Assembly (NCBI RefSeq): GCF_003614435.1
Contig: NZ_CP025546.1
Span: forward strand, 5,642,001 to 5,706,000
DNA from: Mycobacterium paragordonae
Lineage (GTDB): Bacteria > Actinomycetota > Actinomycetes > Mycobacteriales > Mycobacteriaceae
Length of the DNA stretch: 64,000 bases
Reading direction: 5' to 3'
The notes below the pieces were generated by a model. That model was not told the DNA's origin, did no database searches, and saw only the letters and a list, made by a program, of their open reading frames with translations. A program made the translations under genes and the position numbers. Below, piece after piece: positions 7,789 through 16,304 of the stretch. Position 1 is the stretch's first letter, and each line of letters opens with the position of its first letter.

Positions 7789-8604
7789 TCACAGTGAATC
7801 CCACTTCGGGGCGCGCTTCTCGCGGTGCGCCATGGCGGCCTCGGTGGGATTGTTGGTGAAGCCGGTCAGGATCTGGGTGCGGTTCTCGATCTCGATGGCG
7901 TGCCGCAAGCTCGGTGCGTCCAGCGCCGCGTTGAGGCCGATCTTGGTCTGCCAGACGCCGAATGCGTTGTTAGCGGCGATCTCACGGGCCTTGGTCAAAG
8001 CCGCGGCCATCAGCTCGTCCGGCTTGACCACCTCGTGTACCAGGCCGATGCGATAGGCCTCCTCGGCATCGATGATGCGACCGGTCAACATCAGTTCACG
8101 CGCGACGCCGGCGCCGACGATCTTGGGTAGTAGGTAGCTGGTACCCATGTCCATCGACGAGAATCCCGCCTTGATGAACACCGAGCCGAACCGGGCAGTC
8201 TCCGACGCGATCCGGATGTCGGCGTGCAGCGCGAACGCCAGCCCGCCTCCGACGGCGACGCCGTTGACCGCGGCGATCACCGGGATGGGCAGCTCGTACA
8301 TCCGGACGAACAGTTCGGCCAGTCGCACCTGGGCGTCGTAGGTGACCTTGAACGGCGGGGTGGCCGGTTTGACGTCGGTCCAGGCTTCGCCGGTGCCGCT
8401 CAGGTCGGCTCCGGCGCAGAACCCGCGTCCGGCTCCGGTCAGGATCGAGACCCGAAAGTCGCCTTGGCTCAACGTATTCAGGGCATCGTCCACGCCGTTG
8501 ATCAGCGATCCGTCGATGGCGTTCAACAGCCGGGGCCGGTTCAGCGTGATACAGGCGATGTCGTCCTCGAGGGTTTCCAGTGTGACTGCGGGTTCGGGTG
8601 CCAT
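7789..8604 (-). CDS. enoyl-CoA hydratase/isomerase family protein
   Basis: A 271-residue crotonase-fold protein. The two oxyanion-hole segments are clear: ILTGAGRGFCAGADLS near residue 55 and AAVNGVAVGGGLAFAL near residue 105. At the second catalytic position the loop reads SSMDMGTSYLLP, with Asp where true hydratases carry Glu, so the reaction may not be simple hydration. The ATG at 8604 is preceded by TACCGT with 6 nt spacing, consistent with a leaderless message. An upstream in-frame start at 8667 would overlap the divergent methyltransferase gene and is not preferred. CoA-ester metabolism in the cytoplasm is expected. Confidence 0.85.
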   Translation of the reverse strand: MAPEPAVTLETLEDDIACITLNRPRLLNAIDGSLINGVDDALNTLSQGDFRVSILTGAGRGFCAGADLSGTGEAWTDVKPATPPFKVTYDAQVRLAELFVRMYELPIPVIAAVNGVAVGGGLAFALHADIRIASETARFGSVFIKAGFSSMDMGTSYLLPKIVGAGVARELMLTGRIIDAEEAYRIGLVHEVVKPDELMAAALTKAREIAANNAFGVWQTKIGLNAALDAPSLRHAIEIENRTQILTGFTNNPTEAAMAHREKRAPKWDSL

Positions 8605-8610
8605 ACCCGA

Positions 8611-8616
8611 ACGGTA
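8611..8616 (-). promoter_or_regulatory. -10 box of the enoyl-CoA hydratase gene (leaderless)
   Basis: TACCGT on the minus strand fits TANNNT and ends 6 nt before the ATG at 8604. Confidence 0.4.
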
Positions 8617-8648
8617 GGCGAGTTCAGCGGACTTGCAGGTAACGGGCT

Positions 8649-8654
8649 TACGGT
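8649..8654 (+). promoter_or_regulatory. -10 box of the methyltransferase gene (leaderless)
   Basis: TACGGT fits TANNNT and ends 6 nt before the ATG at 8661. No ribosome site is present. Confidence 0.4.
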
Positions 8655-8660
8655 GAGTCC

Positions 8661-9578
8661 ATGGCACGCGCCGACGACGACAGCTGGGACCTGGCCAACA
8701 GCGTGGGGGCCACGGCGACGATGGTGGCGGCCGCGCGGGCTGCGGCCAGCAGGCGTCGCGGTGCGGTGGTGTGGGATCCGTTCGCCGAGCCGCTGGTACG
8801 CGCCGTCGGGCTTGACCTGTTCGTGCGGCTTGCGGCGGGTGAGCTTGACGATGTCGACGCCGCCGGGAACCTGGGCTTTCCCCGGATGATCGATACGTTC
8901 GCCGCCCGCGCCAAGTACTTCGACGACTACTTCGCCGAAGCCGGCAGCATGGGCGTGCAGCAGTTCGTCATTCTGGCGTCCGGACTCGATTGCCGCCCCT
9001 ACCGGCTGCCCTGGCCGGGCCACTGCAGGGTGTTCGAGATCGACCAGCCGGAGGTGATCGAGTTCAAGACGTCGACGCTGCGGGCGCTCGGTGCGAACGC
9101 CACCGTCGACCACCGCACAGTCGGCATCGATCTGCGCGACGAATGGCCTGCCGCGCTGTTGGCCGCCGGGTTCGACACCGACCAGCCGACCGCGTGGCTG
9201 GCCGAGGGGTTGCTGATCGGCTTCCTACCGCAGGAAGCCGAAATTCGGTTGTTGGACAACGTCATTGCGCTCAGCGACTCGGGCAGCAGGCTGGCCGCCG
9301 ACTACGGCCAGGTGGCCGGCCGGTCTCCTGCCGACCAGGACCAGGCGCGGCGGATGACCGACCTGTGGCGCGAACTCGGCCTGGATCTCGACATCGCGGA
9401 CCTGACCTACCCCGGTGAGCACACCGACGTGGCGGCGCACCTGTGGGCGAACCGGTGGAACACCATCACGTCGGACCTGACCGAATTGTTCAGCGCTGCG
9501 GGGCTGGCGCCGTTGGGAGACGCGGGAGTCAGTGGGCCGGCGAAGTCGATCGGGTTTGTGCAGGCGTCATCGGGATAG
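8661..9578 (+). CDS. class I SAM-dependent methyltransferase, mycobacterial TIGR00027-type
   Basis: A 305-residue member of the large mycobacterial family of leucine-carboxyl-methyltransferase-like proteins. Typical features are the N-terminal [21 protein letters not shown], the WDPFAEPLV segment, the [18 protein letters not shown] loop near residue 110 and [12 protein letters not shown]. The enzyme should transfer a methyl group from SAM to an unknown acceptor. The start is supported by a -10 hexamer 6 nt upstream. Its last 33 codons are duplicated, in diverged form, at 12661-12759 on the far side of the neighbouring PE_PGRS gene. Confidence 0.85.
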   Translation: MARADDDSWDLANSVGATATMVAAARAAASRRRGAVVWDPFAEPLVRAVGLDLFVRLAAGELDDVDAAGNLGFPRMIDTFAARAKYFDDYFAEAGSMGVQQFVILASGLDCRPYRLPWPGHCRVFEIDQPEVIEFKTSTLRALGANATVDHRTVGIDLRDEWPAALLAAGFDTDQPTAWLAEGLLIGFLPQEAEIRLLDNVIALSDSGSRLAADYGQVAGRSPADQDQARRMTDLWRELGLDLDIADLTYPGEHTDVAAHLWANRWNTITSDLTELFSAAGLAPLGDAGVSGPAKSIGFVQASSG

Positions 9579-9850
9579 TGGGCGACTCGGCTCCGGTGCC
9601 TAGGGCGCAGGCCGAGCAGGAAATGGTCGCGACCGCCACTCCGTGGCCGGGCACAACCGCACCCACATCCAGACTCGACGCAATCCCCGACGGGTCGGGC
9701 ACACCCGAATAGTTGACAAGTCTCGCCAAACCATCAGTGGAGTTGCAGAGACAGGACTACGCTGATATGCTGGCGACTTTTCTCCGGAGGTCGGACGGGC
9801 CCCCAATGGTCGGTATGACGCCTAGGTCATGTCGCGCTGGGAGGTGCCGA

Positions 9851-12595
9851 ATGTCATTCGTGAACGTGTTGCCCGCATTATTGGGAACAGCAGCAACGGA
9901 TTTGGCGGGGATAGGTTCCGCAGTGAACGCGGCCAACCGGGTGGCCGCCGCCCAGACTTCTTCGGTACTGGCCGCCGCACAAGACGAAGTGTCGGTCGCC
10001 GTCGCTGCGCTCTTCGGCGCGCACGGACAGGCCTACCAGTCCGCCGGTGCGCAGGCCGCAGCGTTCCAGAGCGAATTTGTCCACCTCCTGACGGGTGGCG
10101 CCGCGTCCTACGCAGCCGCCGAGTCGGCGGCCGCGCAGCCTCTTCAGAGCCTGATCGATGTGATCAACGCCCAGTTCGTCGCGCAGACGGGTCGGCCCTT
10201 GATCGGCAACGGCACCAACGGCGCCCCGGGGACCGGGCAGAACGGAACGCCCGGCGGATGGCTGATCGGCAACGGCGGAGCCGGCGGGTCCGGAACGTCG
10301 TCGACCACGAACGACGGCGGGAAAGGCGGGGCCGGCGCCGCGGGCGGACTGTTCGGTAGCGGCGGAGCGGGCGGGACCGGTGGGAGTACATCGGCCGCCG
10401 GTAAGTCCGGTGGTGCGGGCGGGACCGGTGGCAACGCCATGCTGGTCGGCGCCGGTGGCGCCGGTGCCGCGGGCGGCTCCTCAACCGACGCCGCGGGCTT
10501 GAACGGCGGCGCCGGTGGAGCCGGCGGCAATGCCGGCATGCTCTTCGGCGCCGCCGGGAACGGCGGGGCCGGCGGGTTGACATTCGGCGGAGTCACTGCC
10601 AAAGGCGGGGCCGGCGGCGCCGGAGGGGCCGGCGGACTGTTTAGCGACGGTGGAGTCGGCGGAGCCGGCGGGTCAGGCTTCACTGGTGCCGGCGGAGCCG
10701 GGGGGGCCGGCGGGGCCGGCGGGCTGTTCGCCAACGGTGGGACTGGCGGGTCCGGCGGCAGCGCTGCCACGGCCGCCGGTGCGACCGGCGGGGCCGGCGG
10801 GGCCGGCGGCGCCGGCGGGCAGTTCGGTGCCGGTGGTACGGGCGGCAGTGGCGGAGGGGGCGGCACCGGCGGCGACGGCGGGGCCGGCGGCAGCGCTGGC
10901 GCACTCGCATTCGGAGCCGCGGGTGGAGCCGGCGGCTCCGGTGGGGAATCTTTCGTCGCCGCCGCGGGCGGAACCGGCGGGGCCGGCGGCAATGCCGGCG
11001 CGTTGTTCGGTTCCGGCGGCGCCGGAGGCGCCGGCGGGTTCAGCACTACCAAAGGCGGGACCGGGGGCGCCGGTGGCAATGCCGGCATGCTCAACGGGTC
11101 CGGGGGCGCTGGGGGGTCTGGCGGCATCGGTAACACCGTCGCCGGCGGCGTTGGCGGCGCCGGCGGCAAGGGCGCGGTGTTCGGCAACGGGGGTAACGGC
11201 GGTAACGGCGGCGCCAGCCAGGCCGGCGCCGGCGGTAACGGCGGGGCCGGCGGCAACGGCGTACTGATCGGCAACGGCGGAAACGGCGGCAGCGGTGCAA
11301 CGGGCGCAACCCCCGGCAAAGCCGGACTCGGCGGCGTCGGTGGCGTGCTCCTAGGACTCGACGGCTTCAACGCTCCGGTCAGCACCGACCCGCTGCACAT
11401 CCTGCAGCAGGACGTACTCAATCTGATCAACCAGCCAGTCCAGTCGGCTACCGGTCGCCCCCTGATCGGTAACGGCGCCAACGGAACTCCGGGGACCGGC
11501 ACTCCCGGCGGCGACGGCGGCTGGTTGTTCGGCAACGGCGGAAACGGCGCGCATGGTGCAACTGCGGCAAACGGCGGCGCCGGCGGGGCAGGAGGGGCCG
11601 GCGGGAGCTTGTTCGGCAGCGGCGGCACCGGCGGTGCCGGTGGGATCGGGACGGCCGGTGCCGGCGGCGTCGGCGGGCCCGGCGGTAGCGCCCCGGTCGT
11701 CGGCTCCGGCGGTACCGGCGGGACGGGCGGATTCGGCACTACCAAGGGCGGGGTGGGCGGACGCGGCGGCAACGCCGGCGCGTTCTTCGGTGCGGCCGGA
11801 ACCGGCGGCCACGGCGGCACTCCCGGTGGCGGCGGTGTCGCCGGCGGCGCCGGCGGCACGGGCGGGCTGTTCAGCGACGGCGGGGCCGGCGGTTCTGGCG
11901 GGTTCGGAGGGTCTGGCGGGGCCGGCGGGACTGCCTTGCTGTTCGGTGCGGGCGGTACCGGAGGGGCTGGCTCGGCCGGCGGTGCCGGCGGGGCCGGCGG
12001 GAATGGCGGCGTGTTCGGCGCCGGCGGAACCGGTGGCTCCGGCGGCGGGTTCATCGCCGGTAACGGCGGCGCCGGCGGCGCCGGCGGCAACGCCGGCTTG
12101 CTCTCGTTCGGCGCGGCCGGCGGTGCCGGCGGCAGCGGTGGGGATTCCAACAACCTCGGCGGGGCCGGCGGGGCCGGCGGAGGCGGCGGCGTGCTTTTCG
12201 GCTCCGGTGGCGCCGGCGGTAACGGCGGCTGGGGCGGCGCCGGCGGCAACGCCGGGACCGGCGGGACCGGCGGTACCGGCGGTAAGGCCGGTCTCCTGAT
12301 CGGCAGTGGTGGCGCCGGCGGTATCGGAGGCAGCGCCGGAGGCAATAACGCCGGCACCGGCGGCGCCGGCGGATCAGGCGGCGGATCCGGGGTGTTCGGC
12401 AGCGGTGGCGACGGCGGTGCCGGCGGCGATGCCGGAACGACCGGCGGCAACGGCGGAAACGGCGGCAACGCCGTACTGGTCGGCGATGGCGGAAACGGCG
12501 GTAACGGCGGAAAGGCTGCGGCCAACGGCAAGGCCGGGACCGGTGGCACCGGCGGACTGCTGCTCGGCAACAACGGGAACAACGGGAAACCGTAG
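9851..12595 (+). CDS. PE_PGRS family protein with duplicated PGRS module
   Basis: A 914-residue PE_PGRS protein. The PE domain (about residues 1-100, [14 protein letters not shown]) carries the YxxxE export signal (YAAAE). A GRPLIGNG linker begins near residue 115, followed by about 380 residues of GGxGG repeats. A second linker then appears near residue 535 ([13 protein letters not shown]), again followed by PGRS repeats, and the protein ends in GNNGNNGKP. The ATG at 9851 has GAGGT 5 nt upstream; longer in-frame starts lack PE sequence. The gene is flanked by repeats of a methyltransferase 3' end, which suggests insertion or duplication. A long frame on the minus strand is a shadow. Confidence 0.9.
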   Translation: MSFVNVLPALLGTAATDLAGIGSAVNAANRVAAAQTSSVLAAAQDEVSVAVAALFGAHGQAYQSAGAQAAAFQSEFVHLLTGGAASYAAAESAAAQPLQSLIDVINAQFVAQTGRPLIGNGTNGAPGTGQNGTPGGWLIGNGGAGGSGTSSTTNDGGKGGAGAAGGLFGSGGAGGTGGSTSAAGKSGGAGGTGGNAMLVGAGGAGAAGGSSTDAAGLNGGAGGAGGNAGMLFGAAGNGGAGGLTFGGVTAKGGAGGAGGAGGLFSDGGVGGAGGSGFTGAGGAGGAGGAGGLFANGGTGGSGGSAATAAGATGGAGGAGGAGGQFGAGGTGGSGGGGGTGGDGGAGGSAGALAFGAAGGAGGSGGESFVAAAGGTGGAGGNAGALFGSGGAGGAGGFSTTKGGTGGAGGNAGMLNGSGGAGGSGGIGNTVAGGVGGAGGKGAVFGNGGNGGNGGASQAGAGGNGGAGGNGVLIGNGGNGGSGATGATPGKAGLGGVGGVLLGLDGFNAPVSTDPLHILQQDVLNLINQPVQSATGRPLIGNGANGTPGTGTPGGDGGWLFGNGGNGAHGATAANGGAGGAGGAGGSLFGSGGTGGAGGIGTAGAGGVGGPGGSAPVVGSGGTGGTGGFGTTKGGVGGRGGNAGAFFGAAGTGGHGGTPGGGGVAGGAGGTGGLFSDGGAGGSGGFGGSGGAGGTALLFGAGGTGGAGSAGGAGGAGGNGGVFGAGGTGGSGGGFIAGNGGAGGAGGNAGLLSFGAAGGAGGSGGDSNNLGGAGGAGGGGGVLFGSGGAGGNGGWGGAGGNAGTGGTGGTGGKAGLLIGSGGAGGIGGSAGGNNAGTGGAGGSGGGSGVFGSGGDGGAGGDAGTTGGNGGNGGNAVLVGDGGNGGNGGKAAANGKAGTGGTGGLLLGNNGNNGKP

Positions 12596-12660
12596 CCCGC
12601 CCTCAGCGGTAGGTGCCGATCGGTCCCGGCCGCGGACAGGGCCGTACGGAACCGAGGAAG

Positions 12661-12759
12661 GTGAACCTTGCCGAATTGTTCACCGCCGCAGGGCTGGGGG
12701 CGGCCGGATTCAGTGGGCCGGCAAGGTCGATCGGATTTGTGCAGGCGTCGTCACCCTGA
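12661..12759 (+). pseudogene. remnant: duplicated 3' end of a methyltransferase gene
   Basis: These 33 codons (VNLAELFTAAGLGAAG..., ending GFVQASSP and a stop) match the last 33 codons of the methyltransferase at 9480-9578 ([14 protein letters not shown]..., ending GFVQASSG). They share the SGPA(K/R)SIGFVQASS core. The rest of a methyltransferase is missing. It may be the tail of a lost paralogue. The last 9 nt overlap the convergent PE-PPE hydrolase gene. Confidence 0.7.
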
Positions 12760-14370
12760 CGGCGGATACCAGGCCCCGGTGAGCATCAGGGCCTCATAAC
12801 CGGTCAGTAAGACGCTCAAGCCCACGTTCGCGGCGATCGGCATGCCGATGGCGTTGATCAGTCCCTGCAACGGCTGGCCGCCGGTCACCTGCGCGATCCC
12901 GTCCATGAACAGCTGGACGTCATAGGACGGCAGGGTCGCCACCAGACCAGTGGCGATGTTCACGGTCGGTTGCACCTTGGCAAACGCGGTGTTGAAGTCC
13001 GTGTAGGGCTTGAGCAGTGACCCGACGTCGGAGATGAATCCGGCCGGCGAGAGCGGCGGCAGCGGTTGGGTCGCCAACGCCTGCAGGTCGCCGGTGAATG
13101 CGCTGATCCCCTGCTGGGTTCCGGCGCTCAATGCGGAGAACACGGACTGCGGCTCGACGGACGGGAACAATCCGAACGGGGTGCGAATGTCGGCCGGACC
13201 GGTCGAGTAGCCGTGCGCCACGTCGCCGTAGCCGAGGTTGACCAAAACCCGCAGGTCGGGTTCGATCAGGTCCGCAATTGGATTGCCCAGCAACGGCATT
13301 GCGCGCAGTGGCTGCAGCAGAGGCAGGTGCGGGATGGTGATCATCGAGTAAGCGGTGTTGCCCGGATATCCCGGGGATGTCGGGAGCTGCACGATGTTGT
13401 ACCCGGGCGGCAGCGCCGCCGGGTTCAGACCCGGATAAGTGGGATGCACGTAGTAAAAGCCCGCAACGGCGTTGAGGTCGGCCAACACGTTCAGCGGGTA
13501 CTGGGGCCAGTCGGCAATGCCGTCGTATTCGAGCGTGTAGATGTGGGTGGGCCAGGGTGTGTTCGACGGTGTCGCGCCATAGAAAGTCTGACCCAGGCTG
13601 GGCAACGTCAACCCTGGGAAGCGCGCCAGCAGGCCACCGTTGGGATTCATCGGATCACCCAGTAGCACGAAGCCGAGCTGGGATGCGGTGGGCGGGCTCG
13701 GCATCGTCAACAGCTGCTGCATTTCCAGGGACGCGATGATCGCCCCTTGCGAAATGCCCTGCACCACGACGGGTTGTCCGCCAGGCTGGATCAGCCCATG
13801 TTGCCCCAGGCCCGTCCCGAGGAGCGTGGTCTGCAGGACGGACAACCCTTGACTCACCGAGTCGTTGAGCGTCAGCACCGTGGTGCCGGTGAGCGGATAA
13901 AGACCCGCGGGAGTGAACAGGGCCAGAGCGTTGGTCACACTGCCGCCCGGGAAGTTCGGCAGGATGAAGTTGGCGAAGACGGTGGCCATGTAAGGCGCGC
14001 TGGGCACTGGAATGCCACTGCCGGAGATATACACCGAGGTGTAGTTGGCCGGAAAGGTGAACGGTGGCGTCGCTGCCGCTGCCGCGGCGCTGGCCAGCTC
14101 CGTCTGCAGATACATGTCGGCGGCGGCCTCCAGCGCCCTCGTGAAACCGGTGTGGAAAACCGTCACCTGCCGCATGACCGCCTGATACTCGTTACCGAAC
14201 GCGTTGAAAAGCCTTGCCGTCGCTTCGGATATTTCGTCGGCCGCGGTCGCCGATAATCCGGTAATCCATTCTGCCGCCGCTGCATTGACATTGCCCAGAG
14301 TTGCGCCCAACCCGGCGATATCGGCGGCCGCCGTTGCCATCAGCTCCGGCTGCACCAGCATGCCGGTCAT
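12751..14370 (-). CDS. PE protein with PE-PPE serine hydrolase domain
   Basis: A 539-residue protein. Residues 1-100 form a PE domain (MTGMLVQPELMATAAADIAG) with the export signal YLQTE. From about residue 150 onward lies a PE-PPE domain, an alpha/beta-hydrolase fold with GISQG as the GxSxG nucleophile elbow. YDGIADWP and the HPTYP segment offer the Asp and His of a triad. Family members are surface esterases or lipases, including a trehalose-polyphleate transferase relative. The ATG at 14370 overlaps the stop of the upstream FAH/MBL gene (ATGA), so it is translated as the third gene of the ligD operon. Confidence 0.85.
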   Translation of the reverse strand: MTGMLVQPELMATAAADIAGLGATLGNVNAAAAEWITGLSATAADEISEATARLFNAFGNEYQAVMRQVTVFHTGFTRALEAAADMYLQTELASAAAAAATPPFTFPANYTSVYISGSGIPVPSAPYMATVFANFILPNFPGGSVTNALALFTPAGLYPLTGTTVLTLNDSVSQGLSVLQTTLLGTGLGQHGLIQPGGQPVVVQGISQGAIIASLEMQQLLTMPSPPTASQLGFVLLGDPMNPNGGLLARFPGLTLPSLGQTFYGATPSNTPWPTHIYTLEYDGIADWPQYPLNVLADLNAVAGFYYVHPTYPGLNPAALPPGYNIVQLPTSPGYPGNTAYSMITIPHLPLLQPLRAMPLLGNPIADLIEPDLRVLVNLGYGDVAHGYSTGPADIRTPFGLFPSVEPQSVFSALSAGTQQGISAFTGDLQALATQPLPPLSPAGFISDVGSLLKPYTDFNTAFAKVQPTVNIATGLVATLPSYDVQLFMDGIAQVTGGQPLQGLINAIGMPIAANVGLSVLLTGYEALMLTGAWYPPSG

Positions 14371-16304
14371 AACCCGCCCCGTTTCGCGAGCCACTCGGCC
14401 TGCATCACAACCAACCCCAGCACTTCCTGCGCCGGCGTTTCGGCATCCAGTTCGCAGTAGCGCTTGTACATGTTGACCACCACTCGCTCGCAGTCCAGCC
14501 AGGACGCGTATTCGCCGAGGTCGATGGCATCGATCGCCTCGACGAATGACAATCCCTTCGCATAAAGCGCGTCGGTCTGCTCGGTGATGTATACGAAATA
14601 GTCACGGACGGCGCGGATTCCGTCCGGATCGCTGACCGGGCCGTGGCCGGGCACCACGGTTGGCGCATCTAAAGCGATCATGGTGTCGCAGGCCGCAATC
14701 CAATTGGCGATCGGGCCGTTCCACACGATCGGCGTGCAACCGATGAACAGCAGGTCGCCGCCGAACAGCACACCCGCATCAGGCACGTGCACCACCGAGT
14801 CGGCCGCGGTGTGTGCCGGCCCCAGGTTCAGCAGGTCGACCCTGCGGCCGCCTACATCGATGCTCAGCTCGCGGTCAAACGTCTCGTCGGCGTTGCGGAT
14901 CTCGATGCCGCGGAAATCGAAGTAGCCGAACCGGTCTCGCACGAATCGCGTCGTCGCCGGACCCAGGTCGGCCACCTGGATCGTGACCAGCTGGTCCGCG
15001 GTGGTGTCATGAGCGATCTCTTCGGCGGTGTCGGCAGCGGCGATAATCCGGACACCAGACCCCAGCAACTGATTACCGTGCGTGTGGTCACCGTTGGAGT
15101 GGCTGATCAGTGCATCGGTGATGGGCGCTCCATCGGTGATGGGCCGCATGGCGTCCAGCATCTCGCGCGTCAACGGCAAGTCGAACAACGTGTCCACCAA
15201 CAGCGATGCGCCGTCACCGGTGACCAAACCGGCATTGCTCCAACCGAATCCGCCATCCGGCAGCGTCCATGCCCAGACCCGGTCGCCGACCTCGTGGAGT
15301 CCGCGCGTGTAGGGCACCTTGGCCCGCGCCGGGTTGACACGCGGCACCTCGGGGGCCACAGAAGGATTGCGCCGCGGCGCCAACGGAACCGGCGCCGGCG
15401 TCGATCGCACGGTTTGCCGGGTCTCCCCCAGCCCTTCGACCTGAAGAGTCACCACGTCGCCGTCGCGCAGCCAGCCCGGGAAGGACTCCGGCTTCGTCAG
15501 GTGCTCGACGAGGGTGCAGGTGGGCACCGTGCCGGAGCCGATCACATCGCCGGGCCGCAACGTCACGCCCCGCGAGGCGTAGGAGATAACCTCGCCGAAG
15601 CTCCAGTCCATGCTTCCTGTCGATCCGGTCCCGATCACGTTGTCGTTGACCAGCGCCCGGACCTGCAACCCGAGTTTGCCGCCCTGAAAGTAGGGCTCCA
15701 ACTCATCGGGGGTGACCAGCCAAGGCCCCAGCGTGACCCCGCTGTCCTTCCCCTTGGCCTGCCCGATCCGCAGCTGCCCCTCCAGCATCTGCAGATCCCG
15801 CGCCGACCAGTCGTTGAAGATCATGTAGCCGATGATCGCCTGCTCGGCCTGCTCGATCGTCAAGTCGCGACCGGAAATGCCGATGACCGCGGCGATCTCC
15901 AATTCGAAGTCCTGCCAAGCACTTCCGGGCGCTGACGGCGCTTCGTCATACGGTCCCAATACCGTTGCCGGACAGGCGAAGTAAAACGCCGGGATGCGGT
16001 ACCAGGTGTCAGCCAACACCCGGCCGGCGCCGGTCGCTTCCTGGCAGTTGCGCATGTGGTCGAGGAAGCACAGGCTGTCCCGGATCGACGGCGGGCGCGG
16101 AATCGGTGCGGCTAAAGTGACATCCGCGAGCGCCACCACCGCGTCCGGCGACGCCAACGCCGCTTCCCCGGCCGCACGCAGCCCGGCAGGCCCTTCACCG
16201 ATCAGTTCGAGCAGCGTCGTTCCCGGCGCGACGGCAAAGATCTCGTCGCCGGAAAGCACCCCGGTACGTTCGCCCTCGGGACTGCGGTAGGTAACCCATT
16301 TCAT
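14367..16304 (-). CDS. FAH-domain/metallo-beta-lactamase fusion protein (Rv0939-like)
   Basis: A 645-residue two-domain protein. Residues about 1-285 resemble fumarylacetoacetate hydrolase-type isomerases or hydrolases (DSLCFLDHMRN, WQDFELEIAAVIG, NDWSARDLQ, GDVIGSGTVPTCTL). From about residue 330 there is a metallo-beta-lactamase-fold domain (SHSNGDHTHGNQ, GPAHTAADSVV, FGGDLLF, VVPGHGPVSDPDG). The MBL zinc motif reads HSNGDH rather than HxHxDH, so metal binding may be altered. Both ends overlap neighbours by ATGA: 4 nt with ligD upstream and 4 nt with the PE-PPE hydrolase downstream. Catabolism of a cyclic or aromatic compound is a guess; substrates are unknown. Confidence 0.8.
   Translation of the reverse strand: MKWVTYRSPEGERTGVLSGDEIFAVAPGTTLLELIGEGPAGLRAAGEAALASPDAVVALADVTLAAPIPRPPSIRDSLCFLDHMRNCQEATGAGRVLADTWYRIPAFYFACPATVLGPYDEAPSAPGSAWQDFELEIAAVIGISGRDLTIEQAEQAIIGYMIFNDWSARDLQMLEGQLRIGQAKGKDSGVTLGPWLVTPDELEPYFQGGKLGLQVRALVNDNVIGTGSTGSMDWSFGEVISYASRGVTLRPGDVIGSGTVPTCTLVEHLTKPESFPGWLRDGDVVTLQVEGLGETRQTVRSTPAPVPLAPRRNPSVAPEVPRVNPARAKVPYTRGLHEVGDRVWAWTLPDGGFGWSNAGLVTGDGASLLVDTLFDLPLTREMLDAMRPITDGAPITDALISHSNGDHTHGNQLLGSGVRIIAAADTAEEIAHDTTADQLVTIQVADLGPATTRFVRDRFGYFDFRGIEIRNADETFDRELSIDVGGRRVDLLNLGPAHTAADSVVHVPDAGVLFGGDLLFIGCTPIVWNGPIANWIAACDTMIALDAPTVVPGHGPVSDPDGIRAVRDYFVYITEQTDALYAKGLSFVEAIDAIDLGEYASWLDCERVVVNMYKRYCELDAETPAQEVLGLVVMQAEWLAKRGGL

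Noticed and set aside
10144-12582. 812-codon minus-strand open frame across the PE_PGRS gene
   Set aside because: Pro-rich shadow of GGxGG repeats; the plus strand has the PE domain and a good ribosome site.
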